Positions 42,515-49,553 of a DNA stretch of 64,000 nucleotides are shown here, in pieces. Origin of the DNA: Falsirhodobacter sp051195255. GTDB taxonomy: Bacteria > Pseudomonadota > Alphaproteobacteria > Rhodobacterales > Rhodobacteraceae. A program made the translations under genes and the position numbers. The stretch is taken from NCBI RefSeq assembly GCF_051195255.1, contig NZ_JBNJLK010000007.1, positions 62,001-126,000 on the forward strand, in the 5' to 3' direction. The notes below the pieces were generated by a model. That model had not been told where the DNA came from. It made no database searches and worked only from the letters and a program-made list of their open reading frames with translations. Each line of letters opens with the position of its first letter. Position 1 is the first letter of the stretch.

Positions 42515-43702
42515 ATGAACTTCATCGCCTTCTGCCCACCCTACGCCAGTCACCTGCGCGCGTTCAAAGCCTTGGCAGACGGCCTTTCCGCGCGGGGGCA
42601 CGGGGTGACCTTTGTCATGCCCGGCCGCTTCGATGTCCCCTGGACCGGCCTGTGCCCCCAGGTCCTGCACGTCGGAACGGAGGTGGAGGACACCACCCGC
42701 AGCGCGATCGAGCGCAGCGTCTGGCGCACCGACACCCTGTGCCGCAGCATCGACGCGCTTCCGCCCGCCGACGCCATCCTTGGCGACCAGACGGAGCCCG
42801 CAAGCGGATTGATCGCGGACGCCCTTGGCCTGCCCCTGATCTCGATCGCTTGCGCGTTGCCATTCGAACGGGGCGCGGGCATTCCCTTGCCGTTTCTGGG
42901 ATGGCCCTTCGACGACAGCCGGCGCGGCTTGCGGCGCAACCGGGGCGGCGAACGCATCGCCCGCCTGATCCTGAGACAGCAGAACGCCGTCATCGCCCAT
43001 TGGGCGGACCGGTTCGGCATCGGCCCCCGCCGGGAACTGGGGGATTGCCTGTCGCCCCTCCTGACGCTGTCCCAGACCCTGCCGGGCTTCGACTTTCCGC
43101 GCAGCCATTCTGTGATCGTGGAAACGGGACCATTGCGCGCTGCGGGCAATGAGGCCTTTCCCGCAGACATCGAACCCGATCCGTCACGGCCCTTCGTGTA
43201 TGCCTCGCTCGGAACGATCCAGGGGCATCGGGAGGCGATCCTCCGCAAGATCGTAGCCGCCTGCCATCGGGCCGGGGCGCAGGTCCTCGTTTCACACGCG
43301 GGGGGGTTGTCGGAACAGGCAGCGCGGGATCTGGGCGCGACTTGGGTGCGCGAGCATGTCCCGCAAGAGGCGGTTCTGGATCGCGCCGACCTGTGCATCA
43401 CCCATGCCGGCCTGAACACCGCAATGGAGGCGTTGATGCGCGGGGTGCCGATGCTGGCGATCCCCATCGCCTATGACCAGCCGGGGGTGGCGGCGCGGCT
43501 GGTGCATCATGGCGTCGGCTTGCGGCATTCCCGACGCTGGCTGGACACGGGGAGCCTTTCGCGGTCCATCTCCCGTCTGCTGACGGATGCGACGTTCCGC
43601 GACAAGGCCCGCAGCTTCGGCCCCGGCGGCGGGGTGCCTTTGGCCGTCGCGCGGATCGAGGATGTGGTCACACCAGCCCGACAGCTCGTAGCAGCCCAAT
43701 GA
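42515..43702 (+). CDS. UDP-glycosyltransferase family 1, CrtX (zeaxanthin glucosyltransferase)-like
   Basis: A 395-residue GT-B glycosyltransferase. The N-terminal MNFIAFCPPYASHLRAFKALADGLSARGH is the acceptor-domain start of CrtX/UGT enzymes, and THAGLNTAMEALMRGVPMLAIPIAYDQPGVAARL is the sugar-donor signature. CrtX transfers glucose to the end rings of hydroxylated carotenoids. No other carotenoid gene is in the window, so the acceptor is inferred from similarity only. Its last 35 bases overlap the convergent DUF2585 gene. Confidence 0.75.
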   Translation: MNFIAFCPPYASHLRAFKALADGLSARGHGVTFVMPGRFDVPWTGLCPQVLHVGTEVEDTTRSAIERSVWRTDTLCRSIDALPPADAILGDQTEPASGLIADALGLPLISIACALPFERGAGIPLPFLGWPFDDSRRGLRRNRGGERIARLILRQQNAVIAHWADRFGIGPRRELGDCLSPLLTLSQTLPGFDFPRSHSVIVETGPLRAAGNEAFPADIEPDPSRPFVYASLGTIQGHREAILRKIVAACHRAGAQVLVSHAGGLSEQAARDLGATWVREHVPQEAVLDRADLCITHAGLNTAMEALMRGVPMLAIPIAYDQPGVAARLVHHGVGLRHSRRWLDTGSLSRSISRLLTDATFRDKARSFGPGGGVPLAVARIEDVVTPARQLVAAQ

Positions 43703-44231
43703 GATAGCCGTCGCCGATGGTGAAGCTTGTCCACAATTCCACGGCAAGGATGGACAGGACGGCCACCCAAAGGGGGGCGAAGGCGGCAAGGAACGCGCCC
43801 ATCAGGGCGAAGGCAGTGTCGCCCAGCGAATTCAGGATGCTGTCGCCGTCATAGGCTAGCGGGTCGCCCGGCTGATACCCGAAGGCGTTTATGATGACGG
43901 GCAGGTTCTCCATCACCTCCCACACGGCGGAGCTGATGACCACCAGAAGGGTCAGATCCCGGCGGCGCCACAGCGGGCGCATCAGGGCCAGAACGCTGAA
44001 CACCGCGACGCCGAAGCCGAAATGCAGCAGCGAATAGGGATCGGCAAAATGCTGGGAATTGTGGGCGGGGTCGGGAACGCGCTGCCACAGGAAATCCCCG
44101 CCGCAACCGCACCCTGCGTCCCGACCGATCAAATGCAGGGACACGACCTGCACCAGGAGCACGGCCAGAATGGCGGGCAGAACGGGAACGGGCATTCGAA
44201 AGGTCGAAAGGGAAGGGTCCTTGGCCTGCAT
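43668..44231 (-). CDS. DUF2585-family membrane protein
   Basis: A 187-residue protein with about four hydrophobic segments and a cysteine-rich stretch RDAGCGCGGDFLWQRVPDPAHNSQHFADPYSLLHFGFG, which marks the DUF2585 family. Its function is unknown. ATG at 44231 is taken; ATG at 44195 would remove 12 residues. The tail-to-tail overlap with the CrtX-like gene means the two transcripts share antisense ends. Confidence 0.75.
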   Translation of the reverse strand: MQAKDPSLSTFRMPVPVLPAILAVLLVQVVSLHLIGRDAGCGCGGDFLWQRVPDPAHNSQHFADPYSLLHFGFGVAVFSVLALMRPLWRRRDLTLLVVISSAVWEVMENLPVIINAFGYQPGDPLAYDGDSILNSLGDTAFALMGAFLAAFAPLWVAVLSILAVELWTSFTIGDGYLIGLLRAVGLV

Positions 44232-44243
44232 CGCGATCCCGGG

Positions 44244-44849
44244 TCAGCCGTTCCAAGCCGAAAGGATCTCTTCCACCTTCGCGGTTTCGATCTGCTGGCC
44301 ATAGCGGTCGTTGTAAAGGCGCAACATCGCGTCATGCGTTTCGTCGGCGGAACTGCAGGTGGCGTCTTCGGCCAAGATGACACGATAGCCACGGTCCACG
44401 GCGCCGATCATCGCGCCCAGAACGCAGACATCCGTTTCCCCGCCCGACACGATCAGCGTGTCCACGCCGGTGCCCTGCAGCATCCGGTCCAGCCCGCCCT
44501 CGGTCCACGGGGAATAGACCTTCTTGTCCAGCACCCGCGCCGGCGGGGTCAACCGTTCCAGCACGGGCACGAGGCGCACCATTTCCTGCGGCATGACCTC
44601 CAGCGTCACGTCGCGCCAGCGTTCGTAATACTGGCGCCACGTGCCGTGCATTTCCGATGGGGTGTGCGGGGGGATGAAGCGGGTGAAAATGGTGGCGGCG
44701 GCGTGACGGGCGGACAGCTCTTCCAGCTGCGGCATGATGCCGTCCATCCACGGCACGGCCCAAGGGCTTCCCGGTCCGAACAGGCGCTGCATGTCCACGC
44801 ACAGGTGGATCGTGTTCGGCCCGATGGGCCCAAAGATCAGCCCGCTCAT
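44244..44849 (-). CDS. Isochorismatase-like cysteine hydrolase
   Basis: A 201-residue hydrolase of the isochorismatase/nicotinamidase family. The triad is visible as D19 (LCVDMQRLF), a lysine at 109/110 (LDKKVYSPW) and C142 (ETDVCVLGA); the cis-peptide region SGGETD precedes the cysteine. GGAGTGATGGG lies before ATG 44849. It follows the SDR gene by four bases in the same direction. The substrate (amide, N-carbamoyl compound or other) is unknown. Confidence 0.85.
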   Translation of the reverse strand: MSGLIFGPIGPNTIHLCVDMQRLFGPGSPWAVPWMDGIMPQLEELSARHAAATIFTRFIPPHTPSEMHGTWRQYYERWRDVTLEVMPQEMVRLVPVLERLTPPARVLDKKVYSPWTEGGLDRMLQGTGVDTLIVSGGETDVCVLGAMIGAVDRGYRVILAEDATCSSADETHDAMLRLYNDRYGQQIETAKVEEILSAWNG

Positions 44850-44853
44850 CCCA

Positions 44854-45597
44854 TCACTCCTTCGGCTTGAACATCTTGGCGCTGAGGCCAGCGACGAGAC
44901 CCGCAGGCAGAACCTCGGCCGCGGCACCCTGCGCCTTGTTCAGAAGGCCAGGGGTGACCTGTACCTTGCCTGCCAACATCGCGTCGAAGCCGGTGCGGGC
45001 CACCTTGGCCGGATCGTCCTTCTTCATCTGCGCGACGGGGGTGTCCTGCATGCCCGCACGTTCGAAGAACTTCGTTTCCGTGGCGCCGGGCATCAGGCAG
45101 GTGATGGTCACGTCCGTGTCCTTCATCTCATCCGCCATGGCACCGCAGAGGGAGTTGAGGAAGGCCTTGGAGGCCGAGTAGATCGCCTGCCAGCTGCCCG
45201 GCATGTAGCCTACGATCGACCCGGTCACGAGAATCCGTCCCGCGTTCCGGGCGACCATGCGGCGGGCCAGCGGATGCAGCAGCCGCACCGTTCCCAGCAC
45301 GTTGGTGTTGATGATCCGCTCGATCCCCGGAAGGTCCTGTTCCAGAACGCTGCCCACAAGGCCGGTTCCCGCGTTCAGGAACAGAAGGTCCACGTCGCGG
45401 CCGGCCAAGGCCGCCAGAACCGTGGCGCAGCCTTCGGAGGTGGCCAGATCTGCCTCCACCGTCTGGGCGGCAAGGCCGGTGGAATGGATCGCGGGCTCGT
45501 TCGCCACGATGACCAGATCGAAACCTTCCGCCTCGCACAGGCGGGCCAGTTCCAGACCGATACCGCTGGAGGCACCGGTGACAAGGGCCAGGGTCAT
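44854..45597 (-). CDS. SDR-family oxidoreductase
   Basis: A 247-residue short-chain dehydrogenase with TGASSGIG at the N-terminus, LNAG, the catalytic serine in VTGSIVGYMPG and YSASK. The blocks LNSLCGAMADEMKDTDVTITCLMPGATETKFFERAGM resemble DltE/YqjQ-type SDRs. A hydrophobic-to-basic C-terminus ends KMFKPKE. The start overlaps the preceding dehydrogenase stop by ATGA, so the pair is cotranslated. The substrate is unknown; a carbonyl-detoxifying role would fit the neighbour. Confidence 0.82.
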   Translation of the reverse strand: MTLALVTGASSGIGLELARLCEAEGFDLVIVANEPAIHSTGLAAQTVEADLATSEGCATVLAALAGRDVDLLFLNAGTGLVGSVLEQDLPGIERIINTNVLGTVRLLHPLARRMVARNAGRILVTGSIVGYMPGSWQAIYSASKAFLNSLCGAMADEMKDTDVTITCLMPGATETKFFERAGMQDTPVAQMKKDDPAKVARTGFDAMLAGKVQVTPGLLNKAQGAAAEVLPAGLVAGLSAKMFKPKE

Positions 45598-46763
45598 GGG
45601 TTCAACACCACCTTGATGCAACCGTCCTTCTTGTCGCGGAAGGTCTTGTAAAGCTCCGGCCCGTCCTGAAGAGGGGCCTTGTGCGTGATGACGAAGGACG
45701 GATCGATGCGGCCTTCCTGGATGTGGTCCAGAAGGGTTGGCAGGTAGCGCTGCACCGGCGTCTGTGCCATGCGGAAGGTCAGGCCGCGGTTGATCGCCGA
45801 TCCCATCGGGATCTTGTCCACGAAGCCGCCATAGACCCCGACGATCGACACGACCCCGAAGTTGCGGCAGCACATGATCGCCTGACGCAGCACGAAGGGC
45901 CGGTCGGTGCCCATGAAGGTGGCCATCTTGATCCGGTCCACCACCGCCGAGAAGCCGGACAGCGTGTCGGCCTCCGTGCCCACCGCGTCGATGCAGGCGT
46001 CGGCGCCGCGGCCTTCGGTGCGGGACATGATCTCGTCATAAACGTCGACGTGGCGGAAATCGAGCGTTTCGGCCCCGGCCGCGGCAGCCATGACTAGACG
46101 TTCCGGCACCGTGTCGATGGCGATCACGCGTTCGGCGCCCAGAAGGAAGGCCGAACGGATGGCCATCTGGCCCACAGGACCGCAGCCCCAGATCGCGATC
46201 GTCTCGCCGCCCTTGATGTCGCAGAAATCGGCGGCCATGTAGCCGGTCGGGAAGATGTCCGACAGGAACAGCGCCTGATCGTCCGTCAGGTTGTCGGGCA
46301 CGTGTATGGGACCCGCATCCGCGAAGGGTACGCGCAGGTATTCGGCCTGACCGCCGGCATAGCCGCCCAGAAGGTGCGAGTATCCGAACAGGCCGGCAGG
46401 GGAATTGCCCCACATCGTCTTGGCCTTGTCGAAGTTGCGGTTGCTGCGCTCGCAGCCCGAGAAGTAGCCGCGCTTGCAGAAGAAGCATTCGCCGCAGGCG
46501 ATGGTGAACGGCACGACCACGCGGTCGCCGACCTTCAGTTTCTTGTTGTCGCGGCCGACCTCGACCACCTCGCCCATGGATTCGTGACCGATCACGTCGC
46601 CATGCTCCATGCAGGGGATGACGCCGTCATAGATGTGAAGATCCGATCCGCAGATCGCGCAGGAGGACACCTTGATGATCGCGTCCCGTCCGTCCTCGAT
46701 CTTGGGATCAGGAACGGTGTCGTAGCGCATGTCGCTTTTGCCATGCCAGGTCAGAGCTTTCAT
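45594..46763 (-). CDS. Zinc-dependent alcohol dehydrogenase, formaldehyde-dehydrogenase-like
   Basis: A 389-residue medium-chain dehydrogenase. Catalytic zinc ligands sit in SCAICGSDLH and IGHESMGEV; the structural zinc lobe is CGECFFCKRGYFSGCE with four cysteines. WGCGPVGQMAIRSAFLLGA is the nucleotide motif and IAIDTVPERL ends the next strand with Asp, indicating NAD. The long insertions resemble glutathione-independent formaldehyde dehydrogenases. AGGTGG precedes ATG 46763, which is preferred to a GTG nine bases upstream. Substrate is probably a small aldehyde or alcohol. Confidence 0.85.
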   Translation of the reverse strand: MKALTWHGKSDMRYDTVPDPKIEDGRDAIIKVSSCAICGSDLHIYDGVIPCMEHGDVIGHESMGEVVEVGRDNKKLKVGDRVVVPFTIACGECFFCKRGYFSGCERSNRNFDKAKTMWGNSPAGLFGYSHLLGGYAGGQAEYLRVPFADAGPIHVPDNLTDDQALFLSDIFPTGYMAADFCDIKGGETIAIWGCGPVGQMAIRSAFLLGAERVIAIDTVPERLVMAAAAGAETLDFRHVDVYDEIMSRTEGRGADACIDAVGTEADTLSGFSAVVDRIKMATFMGTDRPFVLRQAIMCCRNFGVVSIVGVYGGFVDKIPMGSAINRGLTFRMAQTPVQRYLPTLLDHIQEGRIDPSFVITHKAPLQDGPELYKTFRDKKDGCIKVVLNP

Positions 46764-46775
46764 GGTGTCCACCTT

Positions 46776-46812
46776 TGGAAAAAGAAACGACCCGGCTACG
46801 GAAGGTAGCCGG
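46776..46812 (-). terminator. Rho-independent terminator of the membrane-stress operon
   Basis: On the minus strand CCGGCTAC and GTAGCCGG arms (46792-46799 and 46805-46812) form a perfect 8-bp stem with a five-base loop, followed by the T-rich GTTTCTTTTTCC. It lies 14 bases after the DUF3618 gene and just before the start of the formaldehyde-dehydrogenase-like gene, so it ends the upstream operon. Confidence 0.75.
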
Positions 46813-46826
46813 ATCGGAGTTACGGA

Positions 46827-47711
46827 TCAGCTGTGCTTCGTATCCGTAAACGTCGTGCTGGCTTCCTTTGTGGCGGCTTCGGCCACGTGCTGCAGGCGTT
46901 CCGCCACGGTCTTGTCGCCGCCGGGCATCAGCCCTTCGTCCTTGGCCACATCGGTGGCCGCAGACAGACCGGCCTCGGCTGCGGATTTCGCGCGGTCCAC
47001 CAGATCCGAGGCGACGTCCTTGGCCGTTTCGGTCAGGCGATCATGGCTCGGTCCCAGAAGGCGGTTTTCGGCCTGCGACTTCGGCAGCGCAGCACCCAGA
47101 ACGGCGCCGGCCACAAGGGCAATCGCACCGAACAGCAGGGGCTGCTGCACCATCTGGTCACCCGCGCGCTGCGTCAGGTTCGACGCGCGATAACGGGCGT
47201 CGCGGTAGCCGCCATAAACGCTGTCGCGCGCGCCATGCAGCGCTTCGGACGCGGCGCTGGCATAGTGGCTGGCTCCTTCGCGAACCGTGCCGGCATAATG
47301 GCTGGCGCCATCGCGTACGGAGCCGGCGTAGTGGCTTGCGCCGTCACGCACCGTGCCAACATAGCCTTGGGCCTTCTGCGTCATCGACGGGCCGTCATCC
47401 TCGCCCACAACGCCGCTGTTCATCCCGTCATAAGGGCGCTGCGCATAGGCCGCATGCGGGTTGCGGCGCGTGACGCCGGTGGCGAGGCAGGCCAGACCGG
47501 CGGCCAGCAGACCGAAGGCCAGCGGGTTCGCGGTAACCTGGCGGCCGGCGGCTTCGAGCGTGCCACGGGCATCTTCGACGCCGATGTAGCGGGTCACATC
47601 GCTCATCACGCCCTGCATCGTGGCCTTGCCGCGCAGCGCGTCCAGCGTTTGTTCGACATTGGCCCGGTTTGCTTCGACTTCGGCTTCAAGGGCTTTGGGG
47701 GACTCGGTCAT
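46827..47711 (-). CDS. DUF3618-containing repeat protein
   Basis: A 294-residue protein. The N-terminal ~40 residues (ALEAEVEANRANVEQTLDALRGK) fit DUF3618. Two hydrophobic segments (LAFGLLAAGLACLATGV and LLFGAIALVAGAVLGAAL) flank a central linker with three near-copies of DGASHYAGSVR (GASHYAGS, GASHYAGT, GASHYASA). The C-terminal ~70 residues are predicted helical and charged. It ends the operon with the YqjD- and YqjE-like genes and overlaps the latter by ATGA. It is likely an inner-membrane envelope-stress protein of unknown mechanism. Confidence 0.8.
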   Translation of the reverse strand: MTESPKALEAEVEANRANVEQTLDALRGKATMQGVMSDVTRYIGVEDARGTLEAAGRQVTANPLAFGLLAAGLACLATGVTRRNPHAAYAQRPYDGMNSGVVGEDDGPSMTQKAQGYVGTVRDGASHYAGSVRDGASHYAGTVREGASHYASAASEALHGARDSVYGGYRDARYRASNLTQRAGDQMVQQPLLFGAIALVAGAVLGAALPKSQAENRLLGPSHDRLTETAKDVASDLVDRAKSAAEAGLSAATDVAKDEGLMPGGDKTVAERLQHVAEAATKEASTTFTDTKHS

Positions 47712-48115
47712 TTCAGTTGTTCCTTCACAAGACGGGCGTCACGGTTCACTTGCTCGATGCTGCGATCGGGCTTCAGGGCGCTGGCGGTCAGATCCTTGCG
47801 GCCGCGCAGCATCAGCATGGCGCCGACAACGAACAGCACGAAGCCGACGATCACGGCGGCCCAGCCCGGGCCGACCCAATGGGCCAGCGCGATGACCAGC
47901 GCCTGCAGCAGCACGATCGCGGCCAGAAGCAGGATGACACCGCCCGCGATGATCATCTCGGCCCCGTGGGCCATGCGGCGGCCGGCTTCGGCGATCTCGG
48001 CCTTCACCAGCCGGCTTTCGCTGCGGACAAGGTCCGACAGGTCCCGGATCAGGTCGGCGACCAGATCTGGAAGCGAGCGGTTGTCAACAGGAGGGCGTTC
48101 GTCAAAGGACGACAT
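47708..48115 (-). CDS. YqjE-like / phage-holin superfamily III membrane protein
   Basis: A 135-residue protein with a charged helical N-terminus (ADLIRDLSDLVRSESRLVKAEIAEAGRRM) and two hydrophobic segments (IIAGGVILLLAAIVLLQALVIAL and WAAVIVGFVLFVVGAMLML), as in YqjE. A GGGAGG ribosome site abuts ATG 48121, so ATG 48115, six bases below it, is the better start. Despite the family name, no other phage gene is near; the neighbours are YqjD-like and DUF3618 proteins. Confidence 0.82.
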   Translation of the reverse strand: MSSFDERPPVDNRSLPDLVADLIRDLSDLVRSESRLVKAEIAEAGRRMAHGAEMIIAGGVILLLAAIVLLQALVIALAHWVGPGWAAVIVGFVLFVVGAMLMLRGRKDLTASALKPDRSIEQVNRDARLVKEQLK

Positions 48116-48707
48116 CGTCATCCTCCCGGGTGGGGGACACGTAGGGGGACGCAGGCGTGGTGGACGGCGTCACGGTCGAGGGGGTCGCGGACGACGCATA
48201 GGAGGCCGGGGTCGTCGTGGTCGTGTTCGTGGCCACCGGAAGCGAGGAGCCGGTGGAGGACGCCGACGGTGTGCTTGCGGTCAGAAGACGGCCAACGGCC
48301 AAGCCCGCCAGCAGGCAAGCGCCAATGAACACGGCCGGATTGCCGCGGGCGTAGCCGGACAGCGACTGGCCGATCTCGTTGACGGAACGGCCTTCGAGGC
48401 CGCGGCTCAGATCCTCGACCAGCTGGGCGCCATGTCCGATCAGGCCGGATGCCTGAAGCGAGTCATTGCCCGATTGTTGTTCGTCCGACGCGTGGCGCAG
48501 CGTTTCGGCCAGCGAGCGCAGCTCGGCGCTCAGCCCGTCCTTGCGACGCTCCAGTTCGCCGGTGACCGAATTCATCAGCGTGGGCGCGGCTTCGCTTTTC
48601 AGGCGCTGCGCTCCTTCCTGAAGGCGCGTGCGCGCATCGTCGTATTCGTTCTGCGCGCGGGCTTTCAGGGAATCCTTGGTCGAGGTGGAGGGATCGGTAT
48701 AGGTCAT
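48102..48707 (-). CDS. YqjD-like membrane-anchored stress protein
   Basis: A 201-residue protein. The N-terminal ~130 residues are strongly helical and charged (SLKARAQNEYDDARTRLQEGAQRLKSE) with likely coiled-coil character. A single hydrophobic segment (AVFIGACLLAGLAVGRLL) follows, and then a low-complexity Ser/Thr/Pro/Ala tail to TREDDDVVL. E. coli YqjD has the same helical region plus one membrane anchor, without the tail. It is the first gene of the three-gene operon and overlaps the next by 14 bases. Its role may be ribosome or envelope association under stress, which is inference. Confidence 0.75.
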   Translation of the reverse strand: MTYTDPSTSTKDSLKARAQNEYDDARTRLQEGAQRLKSEAAPTLMNSVTGELERRKDGLSAELRSLAETLRHASDEQQSGNDSLQASGLIGHGAQLVEDLSRGLEGRSVNEIGQSLSGYARGNPAVFIGACLLAGLAVGRLLTASTPSASSTGSSLPVATNTTTTTPASYASSATPSTVTPSTTPASPYVSPTREDDDVVL

Positions 48708-48980
48708 GGTGCTCTCTCTTTCGATTGGTTGCCTGCAAGGGCGACCCGCGTTGCGATCTTGTTCGCGCAGGGTCGTCAGCGCCCTGTTGCGAAAAGAACC
48801 GCGTCTGCCCGGTTCATGCTCCGCCAATGACCGGAGACGGGGGAATGTTCCCTCGATCGGGCGATACGTGCCCGGAAAAGTTGATTTCGGGGGGTTGGAG
48901 GCCCGCAATCGGCCTGTAAGCGCCTGTACCGGGCGCAGGATCGCGCAGGGCAGCGGGGGGTCATATCAAAGGAGTGGGCT

Positions 48981-49445
48981 TCAGATCAGGTTGTAGTTCT
49001 GCTCCACCACCGCCTCCATCGACACGTGGCTGGAGGTGTGGCTGATATGCGGAAGGACCGAGATCTTTTCGGCCATGATGCGGCGGAAGTCGGCCATGTC
49101 GCGGGAACGGACCTTCACCAGATAATCGCAGCCCCCCGCGATCATGTAGCATTCCTCCACCTCCGGCACCGCGCGCACGGCATCGTTGAACTGCTGCAAC
49201 GCCGCTTCCCGCGTGTCCGAAAGGCTGACCTCCACATAGGTGACATGGGTCAGGCCCAGCTTCAGGGGCGACAGGATCGCGCGGTAGCCGGTGATCAGGC
49301 CCGCCTCCTCCAGTTGCCGCAGGCGCAGGGCCACGGGGGTCTTCGACAGGCCCACGGCGCGGGCCAGTTCGGCGATAGGGATTCGGGCGTTCCGCACCAG
49401 TTGGGTCAGAATCTTCAGATCGGTGGCGTCCAGCTTGGCGGGCAT
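48981..49445 (-). CDS. putR: Lrp/AsnC-family regulator, probable PutR
   Basis: A 154-residue Lrp-type regulator. Residues ~5-50 form the helix-turn-helix (LDATDLKILTQLVRNARIPIAELARAVGLSKTPVALRLRQLEEAGLI) and the rest is the AsnC ligand domain (VPEVEECYMIAGGCDYLVKV). It is divergent from putA with a 108-base gap, the arrangement of PutR, the proline-responsive activator of putA in alphaproteobacteria. ATG 49445 is chosen; in-frame ATGs at 49481 and 49487 would put coding sequence over a promoter palindrome. Confidence 0.87.
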   Translation of the reverse strand: MPAKLDATDLKILTQLVRNARIPIAELARAVGLSKTPVALRLRQLEEAGLITGYRAILSPLKLGLTHVTYVEVSLSDTREAALQQFNDAVRAVPEVEECYMIAGGCDYLVKVRSRDMADFRRIMAEKISVLPHISHTSSHVSMEAVVEQNYNLI

Positions 49446-49466
49446 TCCAGAAACCTGTGCGACTTT

Positions 49467-49479
49467 GGTCGGTTCGACC
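49467..49479. promoter_or_regulatory. Palindrome in the putR-putA promoter region
   Basis: GGTCG at 49467-49471 and CGACC at 49475-49479 form a perfect inverted repeat around GTT, 22 bases upstream of putR and about 75 bases upstream of putA. It is a candidate PutR half-array or operator; Lrp-family sites are often longer and more degenerate. Confidence 0.35.
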
Positions 49480-49553
49480 ATGAACATGCCCCAGATTGGC
49501 GCCAACGTCCATCCGACCCCTGCTAATTTGCCTGGATCGCATAGGAGATGACG

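Noticed and set aside
47708..48115. Holin-family protein as a sign of a prophage
   Set aside because: No other phage gene is near, and its neighbours are YqjD-like and DUF3618 proteins as in the yqj-type stress operons.
48826..48851. Possible EcfG-type promoter (GGAAC, 17-base spacer, CATT) upstream of the YqjD-like gene on the minus strand
   Set aside because: The -10 element has a mismatch, the distance to the gene is long, and many Rhodobacterales lack the EcfG system.
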